64,000 nt of DNA, taken from the NCBI GenBank assembly GCA_033782935.1, contig JAWQEG010001368.1, forward strand, positions 124,001 to 188,000. The letters are read 5' to 3'. Every line of letters begins with the position of its first letter. The stretch's first letter is position 1. Source of the DNA: Petrolisthes cinctipes. Its lineage: Eukaryota; Arthropoda; Malacostraca; Decapoda; Porcellanidae. Below the pieces are notes generated by a model. It saw only the letters and a program-made list of their open reading frames with translations. It made no database searches and was not told the origin of the DNA. Of the stretch, positions 25,527 through 37,307 are shown piece by piece. The position numbers and the translations under genes were made by a program.

Positions 25527-28500
25527 AAAATCGATATTTTAGGTGCCCAAAGTCGATATGTGCATGCATCTTCTGTACCCGTTTATATCTCAAATTCAGG
25601 CTCAAAACACCCGAAAATTCAATATTTTTGGGTCCCAGAAGCGATCTGTACGTGCATACTCCGTGTTAGAGTGTTTTTAAAATTCAGGCCCAAAACATGC
25701 TCAAAATCGATATTTTATATGCCCAAAGTTAATATGTGTATGCATCTTCTGTACCCGTGTATATCCCTAATTCAGGTTCAAAACACCAGAAAATTCGATA
25801 TTTTTGGTTCCCAGAAGCGATCTGTACATGCCTACTGCTTGCTAGAATGTTTTCAAGATACAGACCCAAAACATGCTCAAAATCGATATTTTAAGAGCAA
25901 AAAGTCGATATGTGCATGCATCTTCTGTACCTGTTTATATCTCAAATTCTGGCTCAAAACTCCGAAAATTCGATATTTTTGGGTCCCTTAAGCAATATGC
26001 ACATGCCTACTCAGTGCTAGAATGTTTTTAAAGTACAGGCTTAAAACATGCTATAAATCGATATTTTAGGTGTCCAAAGTCGATATGTGCATGCATCTTC
26101 TGTACCCGTTTATATCTCAACTTCAGGCTCAAAACACCCGAAAATTCGATATTTTTGGGTCCCAGAAGCGTTCTGTACATGCCTACTCCGTGTTAATGTA
26201 TTTTCAAAATACAGGCCCAAAACATGCTGAAAATCTATATTTTAGGTGCCCAAAGGCAATATGTGTATGCATCTTCTGTACCCGTCTATATCCCGAATTC
26301 AGGTTCAAAACACCAGAAAATTCGGTATTTTTTGGTCCCAGAAGAGATCTGTACATGCATAATTCTTGCTAGAATGTTTTCAAGATACAGACCCAAAACA
26401 TGCTCAAAATCGATATTTTAGGTGCAAAAAGTCGATATGTGCATGCATCCTCTGTACCCGGTTATATCCCAAATTCTGGCTCAAAACCCCCGAAAATTCG
26501 ATATTTTTGGGTCCCAGAAGCGATCTGTACATGCCTACTCAGTGCTAGAATATTTTCAAATTATACGCCCAAAACATCCTAAAAATCGATATTTTGGGTG
26601 CCAAAGTCGATATGTGCATGCATCTTCTGTGCCCGTTTATATCTCAAATTCAGGCTCAAAACACCCAAAAAATAGATATTTTTGTGTCCCTGAAGCGATC
26701 TGTACATGTCTACACCGTGTTAGAGTATTTTCAAAATACAGGCCCAAAACATGCTGAAAATCAATATTTTAGCTGCCCAAAGTCAATATGTGTATGTATC
26801 TTCTGTACCCGTCTATATCCCAAATTCAGGTTCAAAACACTCGAAAATTCGATATTTTTGGGTCCCAGAAGCAATCTGTACATGCCTACTTCTTGCTAGA
26901 ATGTTTTCAAGATACAGACCCAAAACATGCTCAAAATCGATATTTTAGGTGCAAAAAGTCGAAATGTGCATGCATCTTCTGTACCCGTTTATATCTCAAA
27001 TTCAGGCTCAAAACACCCGAAAATTCGATATTCTTGGGTCCCCGAAGCGATCTGTACATGCCTACTCCGTGTAAGAGTATTTTCAAAATACAGGCCCAAA
27101 ACATGCTCAAAATCGATATGTTAGGTGCCCAAAGTCGATATGTGCATGCATCTTCTGTATCCGTCTATATCCCAAATTCAGGTTCAAAACACCCGAAAAT
27201 TCGATATTTTTGGGTCCCAGAAGCGATCTGTACATGCCTACTCCTTGCTATAATTTTTTAAGATACAAACCCAAGACATGCTCAAAATCGATATTTTAGG
27301 TGCAAAAAGTCGATATGTGCATGCATCTTCTGTACCCGTTTATATCTCAAATTCAGGCTCATAACTCCGAAAATTCGCTATTTTTGGGACCCAGAAGCAA
27401 TCTGCACATGCCTACTCAGTGCTAGAATGTTTTTAAAATACAGGCTTAAAACATGCTATAAATCGATATTTTATGTGTCCAAAGTCGATATGTGCATGCA
27501 TCTTCTGAACCCGTTTATATCTCAAATTCAGGCTCAAAACACACAAAAATCGATATTTTTGTGTCCCAGAAGCGATCTGTACATGCCTACTCCGTGTTAG
27601 AGTATTTTCAAAATACAGTCCCAAAACATGTTAAAAATCGATATTTTAGGTGCAAAAAGTCGATATGTGCATGCATCTTCTGTACCCGTCTATATCCCAA
27701 ATTCAGGTTCAAAACACCAGAAAATTCGGTATTTTTTGGTCCCAGAAGCGATCTGTACATGCCTACTACTTGCTAGAATTTTTTCAAGATACAGACCCAA
27801 AACATTCTCAAAATCGATATTTTAGGTGCAAAAAGTCGATATGTGCATGCATCTTCTTTACCCGTTTATATCTCAAATTCAGGCTCAAAACTCCCAAAAA
27901 ATCGATATTTTTGTGTCCCAGAAGCGATCTGTACATGCCTACTCCGTGTTGGATTATTTTCAAAATACAGTCTCAAAACATGCTAAAAATCGATATTTTA
28001 GGTGCCTAAAGTCAATATGTGCATGCATCTTCTGTATCCGTTTATATTTAAAATTCAGGCTTAAAACATCCGAAAATTCAATATTTTTAAGTCCCAGAAG
28101 CGATCAGTACATGCCTACTCCGTGTTAATGTATTTTCAAAATACAGGCCCAAAACATGCTGAAAATCGATATTTTAGGTGCCCAAAGTCAATATGTGTAT
28201 GTATCTTCTGTACCCGTCTATATCCCAAATTCAGGTTCAAAACACTCGAAAATTCGATATTTTTGGGTCCCAGAAGCAATCTGTACATGCCTACTTCTTG
28301 CTAGAATGTTTTCAAGATACAGACCCAAAACATGCTCAAAATCGATATTTTAGGTGCAAAAAGTCGAAATGTGCATGCATCTTTTGTACCCGTTTATATA
28401 TCAAATTCAGGCTCAAAACACCCGAAAATTCGATATTTTTGGGTCCCCGAAGCGATCTGTACATGCCTACTCCGTGTTAGAGTATTTTCAAAATACAGGC

Positions 28501-30476
28501 CCAAAACATGCTCAAAATCGATATTTTAGGTGTCCAAAGTCAATATGTGCATGCATCTTCTGTACCCGTTTATATCTAAAATTCAGGCTCAAAACACCCG
28601 AAATTTCGATATTTTTGGGTCCCAAAAGCGATCTGTACATGTCTACTCCGAGTTAGAGTATTTTTTAAATGCAGGTCCAAAACATGCTGAAAATCGATTT
28701 TTTATGTGCCCAAAGTCGATATGTGCATGCATCTTCTGAACCCGTTTATATCTCAAATTCAGGCTCAAAACACCCAAAAAATCGATATTTTTGTGTCCCA
28801 GAAGCGATCTGTACATGCCTACTCCGTGTTAGAGTATTTTCAAAATACAGTCCCAAAACATGTTAAAAATCGATATTTTAGGTGCCCAAAGTCAATATGT
28901 GTATGCATCTTCTGTACCCGTCTATATCCCAAATTCAGGTTCATAACACCAGAAAATTCGGTATTTTTTGGTCCCAGAAGCGATCTGTACATGCCTACTC
29001 CTTGCTAGAATTTTTTCAAGATACAGACCCAAAACATTCTCAAAATCGATATTTTAGGTGCAAAAAGTCGATATGTGCATGCATCCTCTGTACCCGGTTA
29101 TATCCCAAATTCTGGCTCAAAACCCCCGAAAATTCGATATCTTTGGGTCCGAGAAGCGATCTGTACATGCCTACTCAGTGCTAAAATATTTTCAAATTAT
29201 ACGCCGAAAACATACTAAAAATCGATATTTTGGGTGCCAAAGTCGATATGTGCATGCATCTTCTGTATCCGTTTATATTTAAAATTCAGGCTCAAAACAC
29301 CCGAAAATTCAATATTTTTAGGTCCCAGAAGCGATCAGTACATGCCTACTCCGTGTTAATGTATTTTCAAAATACAGGCCCAAAACATGCTGAAAATCTA
29401 TATTTTAGGTGACAAAAATCACTATGTGTATGCATCTTCTGTACACGTCTATATCCCAAATTCAAGTTCAAAACACCAGAAAATTCGGTATTTTTGGGTA
29501 CCAGAAGCGATCTGTACATGCCTACTCCTTGCTAGAATTTTTTCAAGATACAGACCCAAAACATGCTCAAAATCGATATTTTAGGTGCAAAAAGTCGATA
29601 TGTGCATGGATCCTCTGTACCCGTTTATATCCCAATTTCTGGCTCAAAAACCCCGAAAATTCGATATTTTTGGGTCCCAGAAGCGATCTATACATGCCTA
29701 CTCCTTGCTAGAATGTTTTCAAGATACAGACCCAAAACATGTCAAAAATCGATATTTTAAGTGCAAAAAGTCGATATGTGCATGCATCTTCTGTACCCGT
29801 TTATATCTCAAATTCAGGCTCAAAACACCCAAAAAATCGATAATTTTTTTGTCCCAGAAGCGATCTGTACATGCCTACTCCGTGTTAGAGTATTTTCAAA
29901 ATACAGGCCCAAAACATGCTAAAAATCGATATTTTAGGTGCCCAAAGTCAATATGTGCATGCATCTTCTGTATCCGTTTATATCTCAAATTCAGGCTCAA
30001 AACACAAGAAAAATTCAATATTTTTAGGTCCCAGAAGTGATCTGTACATGCCTACTCCGTTTTAATGTATTTTCAAAATACAGGCCCAAAACATGCTGAA
30101 AATCTATATTTTAGGTGACCAAAGTCAATATGTGTATGCATCATCTGTACACGTCTATATCCCTAATTCAGGTTCAAAACACCAGAAAATTCGGTATTTT
30201 TGGGTCCCAGAAGCGATCTGTACATGCCTACTCCTTGCTAGAATTTTTTCAAGATACAGACCCAAAACATGCTCAAAATCGATATTTTAGGTGCAAAAAG
30301 TCGATATGTGCATGCATCCTCTGTACCCGGTTATATCCCAAATTCTGGCTCAAAACCCCCGAAAATTCGATATTTTTGGGTCCCAGAAGCGATCTGTACA
30401 TGCCTACTCAGTGCTAGAATATTTTCAAATTATACGGTGAAAACATACTAAAAATCGATATTTTGGGTGACAAAGT

Positions 30477-30484
30477 CGATCGAT
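30477..30484 (+). repeat. 4-bp tandem duplication CGATCGAT in a half A
   Basis: Half A here reads GTCGATCGATATG where other monomers read GTCGATATG. This is a 4-bp slippage-type gain that is absent from the related copy near 32590. It may be real or a sequencing error. Confidence 0.8.
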
Positions 30485-33448
30485 ATGTGCATGCATCTTC
30501 TGTACCCGTTTATATCTCAAATTCAGGCTCAAAACACCCAAAAAAATCGATATTTTTGTGTCCCAGAAGCGATTTGTACATGTCTACACCGTGCTATAGT
30601 ATTTTCAAAATACAGGCCCAAAACGTGCTCAAAATCGATATTTTAGGTGCCCAAAGTCGATATGTGCATGCATCTTCTGTATCCGTCTATATCCTAAATT
30701 CAGGTTCAAAACACCCTAAAATTCGATTTATTTGGGTCCCAGAAGCGATCTGTACATACCTACTTCTTGATAGAATTTTTTAAGATACAAACAGAAGACA
30801 TGCTCAAAATCGATATTTTAGGTGTCCAAAGTCGATATGTGCATGCATCTTCTGAACCCGTTTATATCTCAAATTCAGGCTCAAAACACCCGAAAATTCA
30901 ATATTTTTGGTTCCCAAAAGCGATATGTACATGTCTACTCCGTGTTAGAGTATTTTTAAAATACAGGCCCAAAACATGCTAAAAATCGATATTTTAGGTG
31001 CCCAAAGTCGATATGTGCATGCATCTTCTGTACCCGTTTATATCGCAAATTCAGGTTCAAAACACCAGAAAATTCGGTATTTTTGGGTCCAAGAAGCGAT
31101 CTGTACATGCCTACTCCTTGCTAGAATTTTTTCATGATACAGACCCAAAACATGCTCAAAATCGATATTTTAGGTGCAAAAAAGTCGATATGTGCATGCA
31201 TCTTCTGTACCCGTTTATATCTCAAATTCAGGCTCAAAACACCCAAAAAATCGATGTTTTTGTGTCCCAGAAGCGATCTGTACATGTCTACACCGTGCTA
31301 TAGTATTTTCAAAATACAGGCCCAAAACGTGCTCAAAATCGATATTTAAGGTGCCCAAAGTCGATATGTGCATGCATCTTCTGTACCCGTTCATATCTCA
31401 AATTCAGGCTCAGGACACCCTAAAATTCGATTTATTTGGGTTCCAGAAGCGATCTTTACGTGTCTACTCAGTGTTAGAGTATTTTTAAAAATACAGGCCC
31501 AAAACATGCTTAAAATCGATATTTTAGGTGCCCAAAGTCGATATGTGCATGCATCTTCTGTACCCGTTTATATCTCAAACTCATTCTCAAAACCCCCGAA
31601 AAATCGATATTTTTGTGTCCCAGAAGCGATCTGTACATGCTTGCTCCGTCTTAGAGTATTTTCAAAATACAGGCCCAAAACATGCTCAAAATCGATATTT
31701 TAGGTGCGAAAAGTCGATATGTGAATGCATCTTCTGTATCCGTCTATATCCCAAATTCAGGTTCAAAAAACCCGAAATTTCGATATTTTTGGGTCCCAGA
31801 AGCGATCTGTACATGCCTACTCATTGCTAGAATATTTTCAAATTATACGTCGAAAACATACTAAAAATCGATATTTTGGGTGCCAAAGTCGATATGTGCA
31901 TGCATCTTCTGTACCCGTTTATATCTCAAATTCAGGCTCAAATTACCCAAAAAATCGATATTTTTGTGTCCCTGAAGCGATCTGCACATGTCTACACCGT
32001 GCTATAGTATTTTCAAAATACAGTCCCAAAACATGCTCAAAATCGATATTTTAGGTGCCCAAAGTCGATATGTACATGCATCTTCTGTATCCGTTTATAT
32101 CACAAATTCAGGCTCAAAACACCCGAAAATTCGATATTTTTGGGTCCCACAAGCAATTTGTACATGCCTACTCCGTGTTAATGTATTTTCAAAATAATGG
32201 CCCAAAACATGCTGAAAATCTATATATTAGGTGCCCAAAGTCAATATGAGTATGCATCTTCTGTACCCGTCTATATCCCAAATTCAGGTTCAAAACACCA
32301 TAAAATTCGGTATTTTTGGGTCCCAGAATCGATCTGTACATGCCTACTCCTTGCTAGAATTTTTTCAAGATACAGACCCAAAACATGCTCAAAATCGATA
32401 TTTTAGGTGCAAAAAGTCGATATGTGCTTGCATCCTCTGTACCCGGTTATATTCCAAATTCTGGCTCAAAACCCCCGAAAATTCGATATTTTTGGGTCCC
32501 AGAAGCGATCTGTACATGCCTACTTAGTGCTAGAATATTTTCAAATTATACGCTGAAAACATACTAAAAATCGATATTTTGGGTGCCAAAGTCGATATGT
32601 GCATGCATCTTCTGTACCCGTTTATATCTCAAATTCAGGCTCAAAACACCCAAAAAAATCGATATTTTTGTGTCCCAGAAGCGATTTGTACATGTCTACG
32701 CCGTGCTATAGTATTTTCAAAATACAGGCCCAAAACATGCTCAAAATCGATATTTTAGGTGCCCAAAGTCGATATGTGCATGCATCTTCTGTACCCGTTT
32801 ATATCTCAAATTCAGACTTAAAACACCCGAATATTCGATATTTTTGGGTCCCAAAAGCAATCTGTACATGCCTACTCCGTGTTAGAGTATTTTCAATATA
32901 CAGGCCCAAAACATGCTCAAAATCGATCTTTTAGGTGCCCAAAGTCGATATGTGCATGCATCTTCTGTATCCGTCTATATCCCAAATTCAGGTTCAAAAC
33001 ACCCGAAAATTCGATATTTGTGGGTCCCAGAAGCGATCTGTACATGCCTACTTCTTGATAGAATTTTTTAAGATACAGACCAAAAACATGCTCAAAATCG
33101 ATATTTTAAGTGCGAAAAGTCTATATGTGCATGCATCTTCTGTACCCGTTTATATCTCAAATTCAGGCTCAAAACACCCGAAAATTCCATATTTTTGGGT
33201 CCCAGAAGCAATCTGTACGTGCATACTCCGTGTTAAAGTGTTTTTAAAATACAGGCCCAAAACATGCTGAAAATCGATATTTTAGGTGCAAAAAGTCGAA
33301 ATGTGCATGCATCTTCTGTACCCGTTTATATCTCAAATTCAGGCTCAAAACACCCGAAAATTCGATATTTTTGGGTCCCAGAAGCCATCTGTACATGCCT
33401 ACTTCTTGATAGAATTTTTTAAGATACAGACCAAAAACATGCTCAAAA

Positions 33449-33536
33449 TCGATATTTTAAGTGCAAAAAGTCGATATGTGCATGCATCTTCTGTACCCGT
33501 TTATATCTCAAATTCAGGCTCAAAACACCCGAAAAT
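33449..33536 (+). repeat. Half A (88 bp) of the reference monomer
   Basis: This is the first of two homologous 88-bp halves. Against half B in consensus form it matches at 59 of 88 ungapped positions by hand count. The best-conserved parts are the opening TCGATATTTT, a central CGAT-TG-ACATGC-like block, and the tail CAGG-TCAAAACA. Half A is the part with TGCATGCA and the CTGTACCCGTTTATATCTC stretch. It is also the more variable half near position 11-30, where recurring subtypes read GGTGCAAAAAGTCGATATG, GGTGCCCAAAGTCGATATG, GGTGCCCAAAGTCAATATG, GCTGCCCAAAGTCAATATG or GGTGTCCAAAGTCGATATG. Confidence 0.88.
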
Positions 33537-33624
33537 TCGATATTTTTGGGTCCCAGAAGCGATCTGTACATGCCTACTCCGTGTTAGAGTATTTTCAAAA
33601 TACAGGCCCAAAACATGCTCAAAA
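33537..33624 (+). repeat. Half B (88 bp) of the reference monomer
   Basis: This is the second homologous half, again opening with TCGATATTTT and ending in CAGGCCCAAAACATGCTC. Recurring subtypes differ mainly at positions 41-75: a GTGTTAGAGTATTTTCAAAA type, a CTTGCTAGAATGTTTTCAAG type followed by ATACAGACCC, an AGTGCTAGAATATTTTCAAA type followed by TTATACG, and a GTGTTAGAGTGTTTTTAAAA type. These subtypes are not shuffled freely: the CTTGCTAG type usually follows a half A reading GTCAATATGTG and precedes a half A reading GTGCAAAAAG. Confidence 0.88.
33589..33603. repeat. 15-nt inverted repeat in half B (one example of many)
   Basis: GTATTTTCAAAATAC is a perfect inverted repeat with 7-bp arms and a single central base. 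It recurs in the half B of every monomer of the GTGTTAGAG subtype that keeps TTTTCAAAATAC. Other subtypes keep an imperfect version (for example AATGTTTTCAAGATAC). It could extrude a short hairpin or be bound by a dimeric protein; neither is shown by the sequence. Confidence 0.85.
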
Positions 33625-35042
33625 TCGATATTTTAGGTGCCCAAAGTCGATATGTGCATGCATCTTCTGTATCCGTCTATATCCCAAATTCAGGTTCAAA
33701 AAACCCGAAAATTCGATATTTTTGGGTCCCAGAAGCGATCTGTACATGCCTACTCCTTGCTAGAATTTTCTCAAAATACAGACCCAAAACATGCTCAAAA
33801 TCGATATTTTAGGTGCAAAAAGTCGAAATGTGCATGCATCCTCTGTACCCGGTTATATCCCAAATTCTGGCTCAAAACCCCCGAAAATTCGATATTTTTG
33901 GGTCCCAGAAGCGATCTGTACATGCCTACTCATTGCTAAAATATTTTCAAATTATACGCCGAAAACATACTAAAAATCGATATTTTGGGTGCCAAAGTCG
34001 ATATGTGCATGCATCTTCGGTACCCGTTTATATCTCAAATTCATGCTCAAAACACCCAAAAAATCGATATTTTTGTGTCCCTGAAGCGATTTGTACATGA
34101 CTACACCGTGCTATAGTATTTCCAAAATTCAGGCCCAAAACATGCTAAAAATCGATATTTTAGGTGCTCAAAGTCGATATGTGCATGCATCTTCTGTACC
34201 CGTTCATATCTCAAATTCAGGCTCAGAACACCCTAAAATTCGATTTATTTGGGTTCCAGAAGCGATCTGTACGTGTCTACTCAGTGTTAGAGTATTTTAA
34301 AGATACAGGCCTAAAACATGATCAAAATCGATATTTTGGGTGCCCAAAGTCGATATGTGCATGCATCTTCTGTACCCGTTTATATCTCAAATTCAGACTC
34401 AAAACACCCGAATATTCAATATTTTTGGGTCCCAAAAGCAATGTGTACATGCATACTCCGTGTTAGAGTATTTTCAAATTACAGGCCTAAAACATGCTGA
34501 AAATCGATATTTTAGCTGCCCAAAGTCAATATGTGTATGCATCTTCTGTAACCGTCTATATCCCAAATTCATGTTCAAAACACTCGAAAATTCGATATTT
34601 TTGGGTCCCAGAAGCAATCTGTACATGCCTACTTCTTGCTAGAATGTTTTCAAGATACAGACCCAAAACATGCTCAAAATCTATATTTTAGGTGCAAAAA
34701 GTCGAAATGTGCATGCATCTTCTGTACCCGTTTATATCTCAAATTCAGGCTCAAAACACCCGAAAATTCGATATTTTTGGGTCCCCGAAGCCATCTGTAC
34801 ATGCCTACTCCGTGTTAGAGTATTTTCAAAATACAGGCCCAAAACATGCTCAAAATCGATATTTTAGGTGCCCAAAGTCGATATGTGCATGCATCTTCTG
34901 TATCCGTCTATATCCCAAATTCAGGTTCAAAACACCCGAAAATTCGATATTTTTGGGTCCCAGAAGCGATCTGTACATGCCTACTTCTTGATAGAATTTG
35001 TTAAGATACAAACCCAAGACATGCTCAAAATCGATATTTTAG

Positions 35043-35394
35043 GTGCAAAAAGTCGATATGTGCATGCATCTTCTGTACCCGTTTATATCTCAAATTCTGG
35101 CTCAAAACACCCGAAAATTTCTTATTTTTGGGTCCCTTAAGCGACCTGTACATGCATACTCAGTGCTAGAATGTTTTCAAAATATAGGCTCAAAACATGT
35201 TAAAAATCGATATTTTAGGTGTCCAAAGTCGATATGTGCATGCATCTTCTGTACCCGTTTATATCTCAAATTCTGGCTCAAAACACCCGAAAATTTCTTA
35301 TTTTTGGGTCCCTTAAGCGACCTGTACATGCATACTCAGTGCTAGAATGTTTTCAAAATATAGGCTCAAAACATGCTCAAAATCTATATTTTAT
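35043..35394 (+). repeat. Adjacent, nearly identical monomer pair
   Basis: 35043-35218 and 35219-35394 are successive monomers sharing the rare combination ATTCTGGCTC, AAATTTCTTATTT and CCCTTAAGCGACCTG. They differ mainly at GGTGCAAAAAG against GGTGTCCAAAG and at the final ATGTTAAAA against ATGCTCAAA. This looks like a very local single-monomer duplication, the smallest unit of expansion visible in the window. Confidence 0.82.
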
Positions 35395-36206
35395 GTGCAA
35401 AAAGTCGAAATGTGCATGCATCTTCTGTACCCGTTTATATCTCAAATTCAGGCTCAAAACACCCGAAAATTAGATATTTTTGGGTCCCCGAAGCCATCTG
35501 TACATGCCAACTCCGTTTTAGAGAATTTTCAAAATACAGGCCAAAAACATGCTCAAAATCGATATTTTAGGTGCCCAAAGTCGATATGTGCATGCATCTT
35601 CTGTATCCGTCTATATCCCAAATTCAGGTTCAAAACACCCGAAAAATTCGATATTTTTGGGTCCCAGAAGCGATCTGTACATGCCTACTTCTTGATAGAA
35701 TTTTTTAAGATACAAACCCAAGACATGCTCAAAATCGATATTTTAGGTGCAAAAAGTCGATATGTGCATGAATCTTCTGTACCCGTTTATATCTCAAATT
35801 CAGGCTCAAAACACCCGAAAATTTCATATTTTTGGGTTCCTTAAGCGATCTGTACATGCATACTCAGTGCTAGAATGTTTTCAAAATATAGGCTCAAAAC
35901 ATGCTAAAAATCGATATTTTAGGTGTCCAAAGTCGATATGTGCATGCATCTTCTGTACCCGTTTATATCTCAAATTCAGGCTCAAAACACCCGAAAATTC
36001 GATATTTTTGGGTCCCAAAAGCGATCTGTACATGTCTACTCCGTGTTAAAGTATTTTTAAAATACAGGCCCAAAACATGCTCAAAATCGATATTTTAGGT
36101 GCCCAAAGTCGATATGTGCATGCATCTTCTGTACCCGTTCATATCTCAAATTCAGTCTCAGAACACCCTAAAATTCGATTTATTTGTGTTCCAGAAGCGA
36201 TCTGTA

Positions 36207-36211
36207 GCCTA
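36207..36211 (+). repeat. 5-bp insertion in a half B
   Basis: The half B reads GATCTGTAGCCTACGTGTC where the related monomers read GATCTGTACGTGTC. The extra GCCTA is not found at this point in any other monomer I looked at. Confidence 0.7.
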
Positions 36212-37307
36212 CGTGTCTTCTCAGTGTTAGAGTATTTTAAAAATACAGGCCCAAAACATGCTCAAAATCGATATTTTGGGTGCCCAAAGTCGATATGTGC
36301 ATGCATCTTCTGTATCCGTCTATATCCCAAATTCAGGTTCAAAACACCTGAAAATTCGATATTTGTGGGTCCCAGAAGCGATCTGTACATGCCTACTTCT
36401 TGATAGAATTTTTTAAGATACAGACCAAAAACATGCTCAAAATCGATATTTTAAGTGCAAAAAGTCGATATGTGCATGCATCTTCTGTACCCGTTTATAT
36501 CTCAAATTCAGGCTCAAAACACCCGAAAATTCCATATTTTTGGGTCCCAGAAGCAATCTGTACGTGCATACTCCGTGTTAGAGTGTTTTTAAAATACAGG
36601 CCCAAAACATGCTGAAAATCGATATTTTATGTGCCGAAAATCAATATGTGTATGCATCTTCTGTAAACGTGTATATCCCTAATTCAAGTTCAAAACACCC
36701 GAAAATTCGATATTTTTGGGTCCTAAAAGCGATCTGTACATGCCTACTCCTTGCTAGAATGTTTTCAAGATACAGACCAAAAACATGCTCAAAATCGATA
36801 TTTTAAGTGCAAAAAGTCGATATGTGCATGCATCTTCTGTACCCGTTTATATCTCAAATTCAGGCTCAAAACACCCGAAAAATCGATATTTTTGTGTCCC
36901 AGAAACGATCTGTACATGCCTACTCCGTGTTAGAGTATTTTCAAAATACAGGCCCAAAACATGCTCAAAATCGATATTTTAGGTGCCCAAAGTCGATATG
37001 TACATGCATCTTCTGTATCCGTTTATATCACAAATTCAGGCTCAAAACACCCGAAAATTCGATATTTTTGGGTCCCAGTAGCGATCTGTAAATGCCTCCT
37101 CCGTGTTAATGTATTTTCAAAATACAGGCCCAAAACATGCTGAAAATCTATATATTAGGTGCCCAAAGTCAATATGAGTATGCATCTTCTGTACCCGTCT
37201 ATATCCCAAATTCAGATTCAAAACACCAGAAAATTCAGTATTTTTGGATCCCAGAAGCGATCTGTACATGCCTACTCCTTGCTAGAATTTTTTCAAGATA
37301 CAGACCC

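Larger units (their letters stand above)
33449..33624 (+). repeat. Representative 176-bp monomer
   Basis: This near-consensus copy is chosen as the reference unit and runs from one half-A TCGATATTTT box to the next. It contains, in order, ATCGAT at the start (33448-33453), a second TCGATAT about 22 bp later, the 8-bp palindrome TGCATGCA (33479-33486), CTGTACCC, TTTATATCTC, the half-B TCGATATTTT box at 33537, TGTACATGCC, and the inverted repeat at 33589-33603. Seven CpG sites lie in the consensus. Single ATCGAT, GCATGC, ATGCAT and TGTACA sites recur once in most monomers, so ClaI, SphI, NsiI or BsrGI should each give a 176-bp ladder. The choice of start is a convention; the array shows no natural start. 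Confidence 0.95.
25527..37307 (+). repeat. Heterogeneous satellite block without a dominant higher-order repeat
   Basis: About 67 monomers with the lowest mutual similarity in the window. Only partial repeats are visible: 26751-27050 with 28156-28455 (offset 1405), 27492-27776 with 28724-29008 (offset 1232), 29387-29584 with 30093-30290 (offset 706), 30269-30600 with 32385-32720 (offset 2112-2116), and 33050-33110 with 33400-33460. Small indels are more frequent, as in AAAAAAATCG runs. New variants that dominate further right first appear here: TTGATAGAATTTTTTAAG near 30770 and TTCCATATTT near 33187. No foreign insertion was seen. Confidence 0.82.

Noticed and set aside
33505..33520. TATA-like TTTATATCTC in each half A as a promoter for satellite transcripts.
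   Set aside because: AT-rich motifs of this kind are expected in a 60% AT repeat. No initiator, terminator or other promoter element is fixed next to it.
33449..33536. A further 22-bp subrepeat inside each 88-bp half (88 = 4 x 22), suggested by TCGATATTTT and TCGATATG being 22 bp apart.
   Set aside because: After the shared seven bases the quarter segments do not align above chance, and the third and fourth quarters lack the motif.
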